DNA from: an uncultured Olsenella sp.
GTDB taxonomy: Bacteria > Actinomycetota > Coriobacteriia > Coriobacteriales > Atopobiaceae
Direction: 5' to 3'
NCBI GenBank assembly: GCA_900314495.1
Contig: OMVJ01000001.1
Location: 1-64,000 of the forward strand
DNA length: 64,000 nt
Every line of letters begins with the position of its first letter. The first letter of the stretch is position 1. Shown here piece by piece: positions 40,456 through 48,983 of the stretch. The notes beneath the pieces were generated by a model that did no database searches, had not been told where the DNA came from, and was given only the letters and a program-made list of their open reading frames with translations. The position numbers were made by a program, and so were the translations under genes.

Positions 40456-40890
40456 CTAGTACTTGAGGCTCTCGTCCGTGTTGGAGGCGCGCATGAGGGT
40501 GCGTCCAGGCAGCGCCTGGAAGCCCGCGGAGGCAAGGAGCTCGCATTCCGCGGCGTCGTGGGCGGCAACGTCCACGCTGAAGTACTCCGCATAGTGGGCC
40601 AGTGCCTTGGCCAGAAGCTCCTGGGCAACACCCTGCTCCGGGCAGTCCGGCGAGACGATGACGCGCTTCACGAAGGCGTTGAGCTCACCGTCATCGATTG
40701 CGCTGAGGAGGCCGACTAGGGTGTCACCGTTCCACGCCGTGAGCACGTACGGCGCGCTCATGAGCGAGCTGTACAGACGAATGGGGTACTCGGCGGAGCT
40801 CTTCTCAACAGATGCGAAGAGGTCCTTGATGTCACTCTGCTTGAAGGTCTTCTGGGTGGTATAACGAATCTCAGACTCGTCCTCGGCCAT
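40456..40890 (-). CDS. GNAT-family N-acetyltransferase
   Basis: The 144-residue GNAT domain has VLTAWNGDTLVGLLSAIDDG (beta4), KRVIVSPDCPEQGVAQELLAKAL (acetyl-CoA loop, though Gln/Gly spacing is loose) and LLASAGFQALPGRTL at the end. The acceptor is unknown. ATG 40890 is preferred, with GGGAG ahead; an in-frame ATG at 40938 adds 16 residues without a ribosome site. It converges on the bidirectional terminator. Confidence 0.8.
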   Translation of the reverse strand: MAEDESEIRYTTQKTFKQSDIKDLFASVEKSSAEYPIRLYSSLMSAPYVLTAWNGDTLVGLLSAIDDGELNAFVKRVIVSPDCPEQGVAQELLAKALAHYAEYFSVDVAAHDAAECELLASAGFQALPGRTLMRASNTDESLKY

Positions 40891-41103
40891 GGTGGCTCCC
40901 GTCTCTTGAGGTGTAGTAGTCCCTTCGTGCGCATACATAATACGCGAACGGTAGCCTTTTCACGGTAAACGGCACACTATGTTTACAAGAGCATAATATG
41001 AAGCCCTGCGAGAAGTTGGCTTGTACATTGGTAGACTTTCGTGGTTGTCTAATGTGACAGATGTTGGCAAGAATGATGCAAATCTTAGTTGCAGGAGGTA
41101 GCC

Positions 41104-41325
41104 ATGCAGGATGACGGGCTTTGGGAGACCGAGGAAGCCGAGTGGGAGACGCTGACCCCGGAATCGGAGTTCTTGTGTGATGACGGTGCGGTGCTGACCT
41201 GGGCGCAGATGACTGAGGGCATGGATGCAGACCTGCTGCCCACCGCGGAGGGGATCTCGCACGACGAGCAGGTGCAGCGCTACCACGACTTCCTGTGGTC
41301 CTTCGGCGCATCACGCATCAGTTAG
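41104..41325 (+). CDS. Small acidic hypothetical protein
   Basis: A 73-residue, strongly acidic frame (DDGLWETEEAEWETLTPESE near the start) with AGGAGG five bases before the ATG, which supports translation. No family is known to me. It ends 80 bp before the bicupin gene and may share its transcript. Confidence 0.6.
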   Translation: MQDDGLWETEEAEWETLTPESEFLCDDGAVLTWAQMTEGMDADLLPTAEGISHDEQVQRYHDFLWSFGASRIS

Positions 41326-41405
41326 TTGGATATACGACGGAACCTTCCCGTCTTGCGACGGAGACTCCTGCCTGTAACGCAAACGCGACCAAACGGGAGG
41401 CTACG

Positions 41406-42062
41406 ATGCGCGGACAAGAGGGACGGGTGTTCTCCATAGCCGCAAGCCATGCGCCGGTGCCAGGGTGCACCACGTCTGCCCAGGTGGCACACGGCGAAGG
41501 CTTCGAGCTGACCCACTTTGCCCTGGCCGCCGGAACGGACATAAGCGCGGAGTCCCACCCCGGTGCCAAGCTGCTGCTGGTTGACGGGGGAGAGATGCTG
41601 GTTGCGCTGGACCGCACCCAGGAGATTCGAGCCCAGGCGGGGCAGGCCATTCTGGTGCCGTCCAACGTGCTTGTGGGGCTGGCCAGCCCAACCGGTTGCG
41701 TGTTCACAGATCTGACGTGTGAAGAGGAGACCACTATGAACGAGGCATTGAAGGCGGGGGACGTGCTGCGCCTGGCAGACCTGCTCCCCTACCAGGAGGG
41801 CACCATCGTCAACATGGACCTTGCCCACAACAAGGGCATGAAGTTTGCCCTCATGAGCTTTGACGCGGGCACGGGCCTCTCGGAGCACTCCGCGCCCGGT
41901 GACGCGCTCGTCTTCGCGCTTGAGGGCGAGGGTGTCATTGGCTACGAGGGCAAGGAGCACGTGATCCACGCCGGCGAGAACTTCAAGTTCGCCGCAGGCG
42001 GTCGTCACTTCGTGCGTGCGGACAAGCGCTTCAAGATGGCCCTGCTCCTGACCCTGGAATAG
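41406..42062 (+). CDS. Double-cupin domain protein
   Basis: Two cupin folds lie in 218 residues. The first is residues 1-105 (ELTHFALAAGTDISAESHPGAK and so on). The second is 115-218 with GTGLSEHSAPGDALVFALEGEG and GGRHFVRA, which keep His residues that could hold a metal. The first lacks the full His set. Substrate unknown; such bicupins are common as small-molecule or redox-related enzymes. GGGAGG precedes the ATG. The stomatin gene follows. Confidence 0.82.
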   Translation: MRGQEGRVFSIAASHAPVPGCTTSAQVAHGEGFELTHFALAAGTDISAESHPGAKLLLVDGGEMLVALDRTQEIRAQAGQAILVPSNVLVGLASPTGCVFTDLTCEEETTMNEALKAGDVLRLADLLPYQEGTIVNMDLAHNKGMKFALMSFDAGTGLSEHSAPGDALVFALEGEGVIGYEGKEHVIHAGENFKFAAGGRHFVRADKRFKMALLLTLE

Positions 42063-42143
42063 GAGCACACGAAGAGGGTCTTCCCCACTAATCGGCGCGG
42101 TCGTAGAATGGTCACACTACGACCGCGTTCGAGGGGAGTGCGC

Positions 42144-43052
42144 ATGTTCCTGTTCATCCTTCTGCTTGTTCTCATCGCCCTGATCGTGGGGAAGGGATCC
42201 TACGTGGTGCGCCAGCAGCACGTGGCGATAATCGAGCGTCTCGGCAAGTTCTACACCATCACGGGGCCCGGGTTCCACGTGTGCATCCCGTTCTTGGACG
42301 TGCGGCACGATGTGAGCCTCATGACGGAGGACCAGCACATGACGTTCGACGCCAAGACGGCGGACAACGTGACCATAGAGCTGGACGTCTCCATTCAGTA
42401 CCACGTGGACGCGCGGCAGGACGCAAACGGCGGCAGCACGGGCATCTGGCGCAGCTACTACACGCTGCAGGACCCCGTCCAGCAGATGGAGGACTACCTG
42501 GCGGACGCCCTTCGCTCGCAGGTGCCCAACCGCACCCTGGACGAGGTCTTCTCCGAGAAGGATGCCATTGCGCTCTCCGTGGACCAGGTGGTGGCCGAGA
42601 AGATGGTGGGCTTTGGCTACATCCTGGTGGCCACCCTCATCACCTCCATCCGCCTGCCGCAGGAGGTCCAGGAGTCCATGAACCGCATTATTGCCTCCAA
42701 GAACAACCTGGAGTCTGCCAAGAACGAGGCCAACGCCGCCAAGGCAAAGACCGTCATCGCCGCAGAGGCCAAGGCCGAGGCCATGGCGGCGGAGGGCCGC
42801 GGCATTGCGGACCAGCGCGTGGCCATTGCCAAGGGCATCAAGGACTCCATTGACACCATTCGCGGTGCAGGCGTCACGGCCGAGGAGGCGGACCGGCTCT
42901 TCGAGTACACCCAGTGGGTGGACATGATGACTCAGTTCGCGGCCAAGGGGCCCTCCACACTGGTCATCCCCAGCGACTTCCAGGGCTCGCGCGACCAGAT
43001 GTCCCAGTTCCTTGCCGCGCGCGAGGCGCCGCGCCCCGCTGGGGACGCCTAA
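42144..43052 (+). CDS. Stomatin/SPFH-domain membrane protein
   Basis: The 302-residue protein begins with one membrane helix (FLFILLLVLIALIVGKG) and then a band-7/SPFH domain: VVRQQHVAIIERLGKFYTI, GPGFHVCIPFLD and TADNVTIELDVSIQYHV. The C-terminal half is a long coiled coil (EAKAEAMAAEGRGIADQR). SPFH proteins form membrane scaffolds and often bind proteases of the NfeD type, but no NfeD gene is here. GAGGGGAG lies before the ATG. Confidence 0.9.
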   Translation: MFLFILLLVLIALIVGKGSYVVRQQHVAIIERLGKFYTITGPGFHVCIPFLDVRHDVSLMTEDQHMTFDAKTADNVTIELDVSIQYHVDARQDANGGSTGIWRSYYTLQDPVQQMEDYLADALRSQVPNRTLDEVFSEKDAIALSVDQVVAEKMVGFGYILVATLITSIRLPQEVQESMNRIIASKNNLESAKNEANAAKAKTVIAAEAKAEAMAAEGRGIADQRVAIAKGIKDSIDTIRGAGVTAEEADRLFEYTQWVDMMTQFAAKGPSTLVIPSDFQGSRDQMSQFLAAREAPRPAGDA

Positions 43053-43115
43053 GGTGGACGAAGGCCAAGGCGAAGTGAGGTTCTGGCAGGGGCGGGCTGG
43101 CGAAGGAGGCTGACC

Positions 43116-43316
43116 ATGACCATTGACGTGTACCCATGGGAATGCAACGGCTGCGGCCTGTGCGAGAGGGTCTGCCCGGAAGTCTTTGCCTGCGTTCCCA
43201 GGCTGGTGGGGAGGGGCGAGACTCTCAGCTGCCAGGTGCCGCCGGCGTTGGAGCGCAGGGTGATGCAGGTGGTCAAGGCTTGCCCAACCTTCGCCATAGT
43301 CCCCAGAAGGCGGTAA
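43116..43316 (+). CDS. Small ferredoxin
   Basis: A 66-residue ferredoxin with C-x2-C-x2-C-x3-CP (NGCGLCERVCPEVF) and a further Cys in KACPTFAIV, the pattern of a single [4Fe-4S] (or [3Fe-4S]) ferredoxin. It would pass single electrons. AAGGAGG lies six bases before the ATG. It is followed by a small hypothetical gene and a GltD-like iron-sulfur protein, which may be its redox partner. Confidence 0.88.
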   Translation: MTIDVYPWECNGCGLCERVCPEVFACVPRLVGRGETLSCQVPPALERRVMQVVKACPTFAIVPRRR

Positions 43317-43354
43317 TGCGCTCGCACACTGCGTGGCTTTGAAGGGAGACTCTT

Positions 43355-43561
43355 ATGTCAGACGACTTCTTTGACGGAGAAGACCCGTTCTTCTTGGTGG
43401 ACGACAAGCTGGACGCGGGCGAGAAGCCCCAGGCGGTGTACGACTGGGCGCTCAAGCGGTCACGCAAGGTGCGCGACAGCGTGCTGCGCGAGCAATGGGA
43501 AGAGGCGCTGAGGTACATTCTGGAGGAGTTTCCAGGCCAGGTAAGGGCTTCCGGCAGGTAA
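43355..43561 (+). CDS. Small hypothetical protein
   Basis: A 68-residue acidic-then-basic frame (DDFFDGEDPFFLVDDKLD, then WALKRSRKVRD) with GAAGGGAG before the ATG. No family is recognised. It stands between the ferredoxin and the GltD-like gene in a compact same-strand group, so it may be a small accessory factor. Confidence 0.6.
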   Translation: MSDDFFDGEDPFFLVDDKLDAGEKPQAVYDWALKRSRKVRDSVLREQWEEALRYILEEFPGQVRASGR

Positions 43562-43594
43562 GCCCGGCGGTACGAGCATGTTGGGGGCAGGCTC

Positions 43595-44293
43595 ATGGCG
43601 AATTCTGTGTTCGGACACCTAGACGAGGAAGAGATCCTGCAGCAGGCAGAGCGCTGTCTGGGCTGTGGCAAGCCCACCTGCAAGGACAACTGCCCCGCAG
43701 CCACTCCCATTCCCCAGGCAATCGAGCTCTACAGGACGGGCAAGACCCTTGAGGCCGGCCGACTGCTGTTCCAGAACAACCCCCTCTGCCTGCTGTGCTC
43801 CTACATGTGTGACGTCCACACCCAGTGCGAGGGCCACTGCATTCGCGGAAGGCGCAAGCGCATCATGCCCATACCCTTCTGGGCCATGGAGCGCCAGGCC
43901 GCCGGAGCATACCTGAAAGCGCTCTTGGGGCAGGAGGCCGTTCCCTCGCAGGGCCAGAGCGTCATCGTGCTTGGCACGGGAGCGGAGGGCGTTGCCGCAG
44001 CCCTGCTGCTTGCGCAGCAAGGGCGTTGCGTTCAGCTGCGCAACCCGGACGGAACGCCTGGAGTTCTCCTGGCGCGGCAGGCCGCCGAGGGCAACGTGCC
44101 ACAGGACGTTGTCTTCCTGTACGAGCGCCTGCTTGCCCACTGGGGCGTGCAGGTCAGTGCGGGTACCCCTTCCGACGAAGCCGGCACTGCCACGCTGGAC
44201 TGCCGGGAGACTGGCCAGGCAAGCCCCGGCAGGCCGGCGGAGCTCGTGACGCGCGCAAAGCAGAAGGTTGCCCAGCTCCTTACGGAGTCCTGA
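43595..44293 (+). CDS. Short GltD-like iron-sulfur protein (Fer4_20 domain plus partial Rossmann region)
   Basis: Residues 1-105 match the N-terminal [4Fe-4S] domain found in GltD and dihydropyrimidine dehydrogenase: AERCLGCGKPTCKDNCPA, then LCLLCSYMCDVHTQCEGHC, with eight or more cysteines. Residues 120-232 start like a dinucleotide-binding fold (SVIVLGTGAEGVAAALLLAQQG), but the chain ends at 232 residues, about half of GltD (about 480). FAD and NADPH binding are probably incomplete. It may be an electron-transfer unit for the ferredoxin gene upstream, or a genuine truncation. The Rossmann half is eroded compared with the cysteine-rich half. Confidence 0.72.
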   Translation: MANSVFGHLDEEEILQQAERCLGCGKPTCKDNCPAATPIPQAIELYRTGKTLEAGRLLFQNNPLCLLCSYMCDVHTQCEGHCIRGRRKRIMPIPFWAMERQAAGAYLKALLGQEAVPSQGQSVIVLGTGAEGVAAALLLAQQGRCVQLRNPDGTPGVLLARQAAEGNVPQDVVFLYERLLAHWGVQVSAGTPSDEAGTATLDCRETGQASPGRPAELVTRAKQKVAQLLTES

Positions 44294-44424
44294 CAAGGGC
44301 AGAATCGTGGAGTCATCGCGCCTTCACGAATGTGTCGCATTTTGTGGCTATGGGAATAGTTGAATCATTCGGGTACTATGATATGGTGCGAATTTGTGTA
44401 CACCGCTCGAAAGGACTTGTACTC

Positions 44425-45150
44425 TTGGGTTCAAAGACTCAAAAGGCCAAATCTGCCGTCAAGGACGCCGTGGCCTACGATGCCGCGGCCTCCCAAGCCC
44501 AGGGAACCGCCACGGCACCCGTGGGCACCTCCAACAATCCATCCCACCAGGTGTTCACGGTTGCCAACGTCATCACCGTGTGTCGCTTCATCCTTACGCT
44601 TGCGTTCCTGGTGCTCTTCGTCAACCACGAGAACCGCTTCGTCGCCCTGGCCTGCTACGCCATAGCCGCAACCACGGACTTCCTGGACGGGCAGGTGGCG
44701 CGCAGGACGCAGACGGTAAGTTGGGTCGGCAAGATCATGGACCCCATCATGGACCGCGTGCTGCTCTTCACGGGAGTGGTTGGCCTCATGGCAACGGGCG
44801 AGCTGCCCATCTGGGTGGCCGTGTTCGTGATCGGCCGTGACACCTACCTCTTCTTTGGCGCCCTCAGGGTGCGCAAGTACAGGAAGCGCCCCATAGACGT
44901 GGTGTACATCGGCAAGGTGACCACGGCGCTCCTCATGGCGGGCTTCGTGCTGCTCCTGCTTGACTGGCCGCAGATAAGCGGCCTTGGCCTAGTGAACGTC
45001 AGCTGGCTGCCGGGCCTCAACTCCACCGGTGCGGGGCTGGGCATATTCTTCGTGTACGCCGGGGTCGTCTGTTCCACCATCACGGCATGCATCTACACGC
45101 ACCAGGCACTCATGATTCGCAAGAAGGCGCTGGAGGAGCGGGAGGCCTAG
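44425..45150 (+). CDS. CDP-alcohol phosphatidyltransferase (PgsA/CLS-like)
   Basis: An integral membrane enzyme of phospholipid synthesis. The family motif D-x2-D-G-x2-A-R-x8-G-x3-D-x3-D is intact (DFLDGQVARR then GKIMDPIMD), so it transfers a phosphatidyl group from CDP-diacylglycerol to an alcohol such as glycerol-3-phosphate. Six hydrophobic segments follow a 45-residue hydrophilic N-terminus. TTG 44425 is chosen as start because AAAGGA lies nine bases upstream; a longer frame upstream runs through the GltD-like gene. The exact alcohol is not visible. Confidence 0.85.
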   Translation: MGSKTQKAKSAVKDAVAYDAAASQAQGTATAPVGTSNNPSHQVFTVANVITVCRFILTLAFLVLFVNHENRFVALACYAIAATTDFLDGQVARRTQTVSWVGKIMDPIMDRVLLFTGVVGLMATGELPIWVAVFVIGRDTYLFFGALRVRKYRKRPIDVVYIGKVTTALLMAGFVLLLLDWPQISGLGLVNVSWLPGLNSTGAGLGIFFVYAGVVCSTITACIYTHQALMIRKKALEEREA

Positions 45151-45187
45151 CTTGACCTTGTCGCGCCCCCAAAGGAAAGAGCGACGA

Positions 45188-46378
45188 ATGAAGCACACAC
45201 GCAGCAAACACACGCACAGAGGTCTTATAGGTACGGGGCTGGCGGCGTTGGCCCTCCTGGCTTGCCTCCTTGGCTTGGCTTCCGGCGGCACCGTTGCCGC
45301 GGCGGCGGAGCTTGGCGAGCCAACCATTGCGCACGGCAAGTCCGCCATAGTGGTGGACTCGGCGGGCAACGTGCTGTACGGCCTGAACCCCGACGAAGAG
45401 ATGCCCATGGCCTCCATCACAAAGGTCATGACCGCCATGGTGGCCCTTGACTCCGGTAAGTCCTTCGACGACGTGTGCACCATAACGCCGGACGACTTTG
45501 ACGGCACCGCCCAACAGGCCGGCTACGTGGAGACGGACACGCCCACCTTCCGCGAGCTCATGGAGGTAATGCTGGTCTTCTCGGGCAACGATGCGGCCCT
45601 GAACGTGGCCACCAACGTGGCGGGGTCCGAGCAGGCCTTCGTGGACCTCATGAACCAGAAGGCCCAGGAGATTGGCATGGAGCACACGCACTTTGCCAAC
45701 CCGCACGGCCTGGACGCGGAAGACCACTACTCGTGCGCGTCGGACCTCGTGAAGATGGGCCGCTACGCTCTCTCGCACTACCCCTACATTGCCCAGACGG
45801 TTGTCAAGCGCAGCACCACGGCCCACGTCAACGGGTATGAGGTCGTCCTGAGCTCCACGGACGAGCTCGTGGGCTCCTACGCGGGCATGCGCGGCATCAA
45901 GACCGGCGCGGAGGACTCCGGCTACGCCTTCTTGGGCGCCTGCGAGCGCGACAACGTGCAGCTGTACACCTGCGTGCTTGGGGCGGACACCGCCGACGGC
46001 CGGTTCGAGGACACCGTCTCCATGCTGGACTGGGCCTACGGCACCTACCAGCGGCTTGACCCCTCCCGGGACTCCTGGGTGGTGAGGCTTCAACCCTGGG
46101 CCTACGGACTCGGCCTGAAGGTGGTGGTCTCGCCCTCTGACTCCACGGCGGGCATGGTCTGGCCCGACGGCAGCGACGTGAGCTACTCCACCACCATGGC
46201 AGGCCCGACGACCCTGCTGGACGCGGGCACCCTCTGCTCCACCACCCTGTGGACGCAGCAGGACCGCAGCCTGGGCGGAACTCACCTCCGCACGCGCAGC
46301 GTGCCGGTGTGCGTCTCCGCGTGGCCGGCCCTCTGCCTTCCGCTCTTCTACGACACGGCGACACTGGGGGTGGCGTAA
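45188..46378 (+). CDS. D-alanyl-D-alanine carboxypeptidase (penicillin-binding, S11 family)
   Basis: A secreted cell-wall enzyme of 396 residues. A signal peptide (residues 1-41, basic start then LAALALLACLLGLASG) precedes the S11 domain with the three active-site motifs: ASITK (SxxK), SGN in VFSGNDAAL, and KTG in IKTGAEDS. It trims the terminal D-Ala of peptidoglycan stems. The PBP5-like C-terminal domain is short and no membrane anchor is clear. GGAAAGAG precedes the ATG. Its stop overlaps the start of the following gene by one base (TAATG). Confidence 0.92.
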   Translation: MKHTRSKHTHRGLIGTGLAALALLACLLGLASGGTVAAAAELGEPTIAHGKSAIVVDSAGNVLYGLNPDEEMPMASITKVMTAMVALDSGKSFDDVCTITPDDFDGTAQQAGYVETDTPTFRELMEVMLVFSGNDAALNVATNVAGSEQAFVDLMNQKAQEIGMEHTHFANPHGLDAEDHYSCASDLVKMGRYALSHYPYIAQTVVKRSTTAHVNGYEVVLSSTDELVGSYAGMRGIKTGAEDSGYAFLGACERDNVQLYTCVLGADTADGRFEDTVSMLDWAYGTYQRLDPSRDSWVVRLQPWAYGLGLKVVVSPSDSTAGMVWPDGSDVSYSTTMAGPTTLLDAGTLCSTTLWTQQDRSLGGTHLRTRSVPVCVSAWPALCLPLFYDTATLGVA

Positions 46379-47220
46379 TGGCAAGGGAACACGCGCTTGG
46401 CCCCCTGTACCAGGAGCACCTGTACCTGGGTGCCAGCTTCAGGGAGCGTACGGGGTCCCCTCTGGCAATGCCCGAGGGCTATGCGGGGGAGGGAGCGGCC
46501 TTCCCGGACGGCGCGGCCCTGAGCGACCTGTGGGGGCAGCGCATGCGCCTCATGCACGGCGGGCCCGCGCGGGACTTCTGCGAGGCCGCCTTCGCCGGAC
46601 GCAAGCTGGCCGTGGGGGAGGCCCGCTTCCAGGCATGCCTCATGGGAGACGGGCGGCTGGCGTCCGTTGCGCTTGCGGCCCGCACGGGCGACTCCGAGTA
46701 CCTGGCAATTGACCCCACGCCACGGGGAGAGCTCCTGTGTGCGTGGCTGGACTTCCTGCAGCACGTGAACCAGAACGGCTACGAGCCCTACAAGGGGCTG
46801 GAGGCCGAGGACGTCTCGCAGCGCCTGGTCCCCCTGCTTCTGTGGGGTAGCGCCGCCCGCATGGTGCTTTCGGACTACGTGCAGCGCAAGGAGGACCTGC
46901 CGGCGCCGGGCCATGTGCGCGACTGCGCCTTGGACGGCATTGCGTGCCTTGTCCTGCACGTCCCGGACGCTGGAGGCGATTGCTACCTGGTCCTGGCGCC
47001 CCCGCAGCGTGCGGTTGCCCTGTGGCGCAGCTTCCTCTCCTTCCAGGTCGTCTCTCCGGTTGGCTACGGCAGGCTCTCCGCACATGCCAGGCAGGCGTTC
47101 CCCTGGCTGGGGGAACTCTCTGCCGCGAGTCCTGCCACATTCACCGACCAACAGCTGCGGGCCTGGGGCTTGGCGCGGGCAGAGGGGGACTTCGTGGGAG
47201 CCCGAGCCTTGCGAGCCTAA
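46378..47220 (+). CDS. Divergent GcvT-like folate-binding protein
   Basis: The 280 residues begin GPLYQEHLYLGASF, close to the LYDEHxxLGA start of glycine-cleavage T-protein/YgfZ family proteins. ALSDLWGQRMRLMHGGPARDF and a later DSEYLAID-type strand fit the same fold. Catalytic residues of GcvT are not evident and the sequence has drifted, so it may be a folate-binding relative rather than an aminomethyltransferase. Its ATG overlaps the carboxypeptidase stop by one base. Confidence 0.55.
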   Translation: MAREHALGPLYQEHLYLGASFRERTGSPLAMPEGYAGEGAAFPDGAALSDLWGQRMRLMHGGPARDFCEAAFAGRKLAVGEARFQACLMGDGRLASVALAARTGDSEYLAIDPTPRGELLCAWLDFLQHVNQNGYEPYKGLEAEDVSQRLVPLLLWGSAARMVLSDYVQRKEDLPAPGHVRDCALDGIACLVLHVPDAGGDCYLVLAPPQRAVALWRSFLSFQVVSPVGYGRLSAHARQAFPWLGELSAASPATFTDQQLRAWGLARAEGDFVGARALRA

Positions 47221-47283
47221 CGGCGCGTGGTAACCTCGTTCCTATGTCGTGTTTTCGCGGGCTTCACCAGGGAGGGGAGCTGC

Positions 47284-47664
47284 ATGAAGTATCCCATCAA
47301 TGCCGAGGGTGTGCCCGAGGCGCACGGGCCCTATTCGCAGGGAACCACCGCGGGTAGGCTCATCTTCACGGCGGGCCAGCTGGCTGTGGACCCAGAGGAC
47401 ACCAACCGCATAATCCAGGGGGACGTGGCCGCACAGACCGACCGCATCCTTGACATAATAGAGCTGCTCCTTGCCGAGACCGGCTGCACCCTGGCGGACG
47501 TGGCCCAGACCACGGTGTACCTGGCCAACATAGACGACATGGAGAAGATGAACGAGGTCTACGCCAGGCGGTTCGAGATGCCGGCCCCCTCAAGGTCCGT
47601 TGTGGCCGTGAGCGCCCTGCCTCTTGGAGCGCTGGTGGAAATGGACTGCATAGCCTGCCGATAG
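47284..47664 (+). CDS. RidA-family enamine/imine deaminase
   Basis: A 126-residue RidA/YjgF protein, which hydrolyses reactive 2-aminoacrylate-type enamines. Signature features are GPYSQGTTAGRLIFTAGQ, DVAQTTVYLANIDD, and the catalytic-position Arg in PAPSRSVVAVSALP followed by EMDCIA. GGAGGGGAG lies before the ATG. It is separated from garA by about 45 bp. Confidence 0.93.
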   Translation: MKYPINAEGVPEAHGPYSQGTTAGRLIFTAGQLAVDPEDTNRIIQGDVAAQTDRILDIIELLLAETGCTLADVAQTTVYLANIDDMEKMNEVYARRFEMPAPSRSVVAVSALPLGALVEMDCIACR

Positions 47665-47710
47665 GCGCTATCATACGGTTGTTTAACTCTGACGAAGGGA
47701 TGGGCTGAAT

Positions 47711-48157
47711 ATGCAGCCAGGCAAGAACAATGACATGGATGCCATGAAGGACACTGGGGCCACGACTATCTTCCGCATGCCGGCGGACGACGCGACGGTG
47801 CCGGACCTCATGAACTCCGCTGCCCGGGTGGCTCCCACGCTCACCATTGTGAAGGGCCCTTCCACAGGTCAGACCTTCGAGCTGGACGAGAACGAGATCA
47901 CCCTGGGGCGCGATCCCAACAACAGCGTCTTCCTGAACGACATGACGGTCTCGCGCAAGCACGCGAGCATCGACTTGTCTGGCATCAGGAGCGGCTTCGC
48001 CACCATCAGGGACCTGGGCTCCCTCAACGGAACCTGGGTCAACGGCGCCATCGTGAGCAAGGCCATGCTCAAGGACGGCTCCACCATCCAGATTGGCACG
48101 TTCCGCATGGTCTTCCACACCAACCGCCGGCCCATGAGGGTCGAGACTGGCGCATAG
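47711..48157 (+). CDS. garA: GarA/OdhI-type FHA-domain regulator
   Basis: The 148-residue protein has a C-terminal FHA domain (residues about 45-140: LGRDPNNSVFL, VSRKHASI, DLGSLNGTWVNG). Its short N-terminal tail carries DTGATTIFRMP, which resembles the phosphorylated threonine motif of GarA (ETTSVFR). In actinobacteria, Ser/Thr kinases phosphorylate this Thr and the FHA domain then folds back on it, switching inhibition of 2-oxoglutarate dehydrogenase and glutamate dehydrogenase. The gene is followed directly by an FtsR-type MerR regulator, as in Corynebacterium. No kinase gene is in the window. Confidence 0.82.
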   Translation: MQPGKNNDMDAMKDTGATTIFRMPADDATVPDLMNSAARVAPTLTIVKGPSTGQTFELDENEITLGRDPNNSVFLNDMTVSRKHASIDLSGIRSGFATIRDLGSLNGTWVNGAIVSKAMLKDGSTIQIGTFRMVFHTNRRPMRVETGA

Positions 48158-48158
48158 C

Positions 48159-48944
48159 ATGCCGGACGCCGGTTACCTGACCATCGGAAAGGTTGTCGCA
48201 AAGCTGCAGCCGCAATACCCGGAGCTCTCCGTCTCCAAGGTTCGCTACCTTGAGGACGAGGGGCTCCTCAATCCGTCGCGCACGCCCGGGGGCTACCGGC
48301 TGTACTCGCAGCACGACGTCAACCAGCTGGAGACCATACTCTACCTGCAGAAGAACCGCTTCATGCCCCTGCAGGTCATAAAGGAGCAGCTGAAGAAGGG
48401 CGACGTCACCCTGCAGAGCCTGCTCGCGGAGGAGCAGGCCAAGAGCGCGCGCAAGTCCCAGGCGTCGGACTCGGGGGAGCCCGGCCTGGAACCCCTTCCC
48501 GTGGACCTTGACAGTCAGGAGATCACGGGCAAGTTTCACCCCATCAACCGCATGCCGGAGCTGCTTGGCGTCTCCGTCAGCTTCGTGCGGCAGCTCTCGG
48601 AGGCGGGCGTCATCAACACGCGGACGTCTCCCCACGGCCGACTTCTGGTGGACGGCCGAGACCTGCAACTCATTCGCACGTGCGAGGAGCTGCGCAGGTA
48701 CGGCATAGGCCCCAAGAACCTGCGCCAGTACGTGCTTGCCGCAAACCGCGAGAGCGGCATGTTCGAGCAGGCCCTTGTGGTCTACAGCAACAAGAAGACC
48801 GGGGGAGTGGACTCCGAGGTCACGGACGCGGACCGCGAGAAGTTCTCCAACGCCCTTACGCGCATGCTCTCCCTCACCAACGCAGTGCGTGACTCCCTTA
48901 TTCGGAGGCGTATCAACGACTCCTTCAAGGGAATGGAAGACTAA
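48159..48944 (+). CDS. MerR-family regulator, FtsR type
   Basis: The 261 residues start with a MerR winged helix (LTIGKVVAKL, VSKVRYLEDEGLL, RTPGGYRLYS). A linker follows, then a second helical region containing MPELLGVSVSFVRQLSEAGV. This two-part build with a MerR head next to garA matches FtsR of Corynebacterium, which activates ftsZ and other division genes. Its ATG lies two bases after the garA stop, so they are co-transcribed. The apt gene follows at 40 bp. Confidence 0.82.
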   Translation: MPDAGYLTIGKVVAKLQPQYPELSVSKVRYLEDEGLLNPSRTPGGYRLYSQHDVNQLETILYLQKNRFMPLQVIKEQLKKGDVTLQSLLAEEQAKSARKSQASDSGEPGLEPLPVDLDSQEITGKFHPINRMPELLGVSVSFVRQLSEAGVINTRTSPHGRLLVDGRDLQLIRTCEELRRYGIGPKNLRQYVLAANRESGMFEQALVVYSNKKTGGVDSEVTDADREKFSNALTRMLSLTNAVRDSLIRRRINDSFKGMED

Positions 48945-48983
48945 ACTGTTCTAGGCCACAAGCGCTTGAGAAAGGAACCGCCC

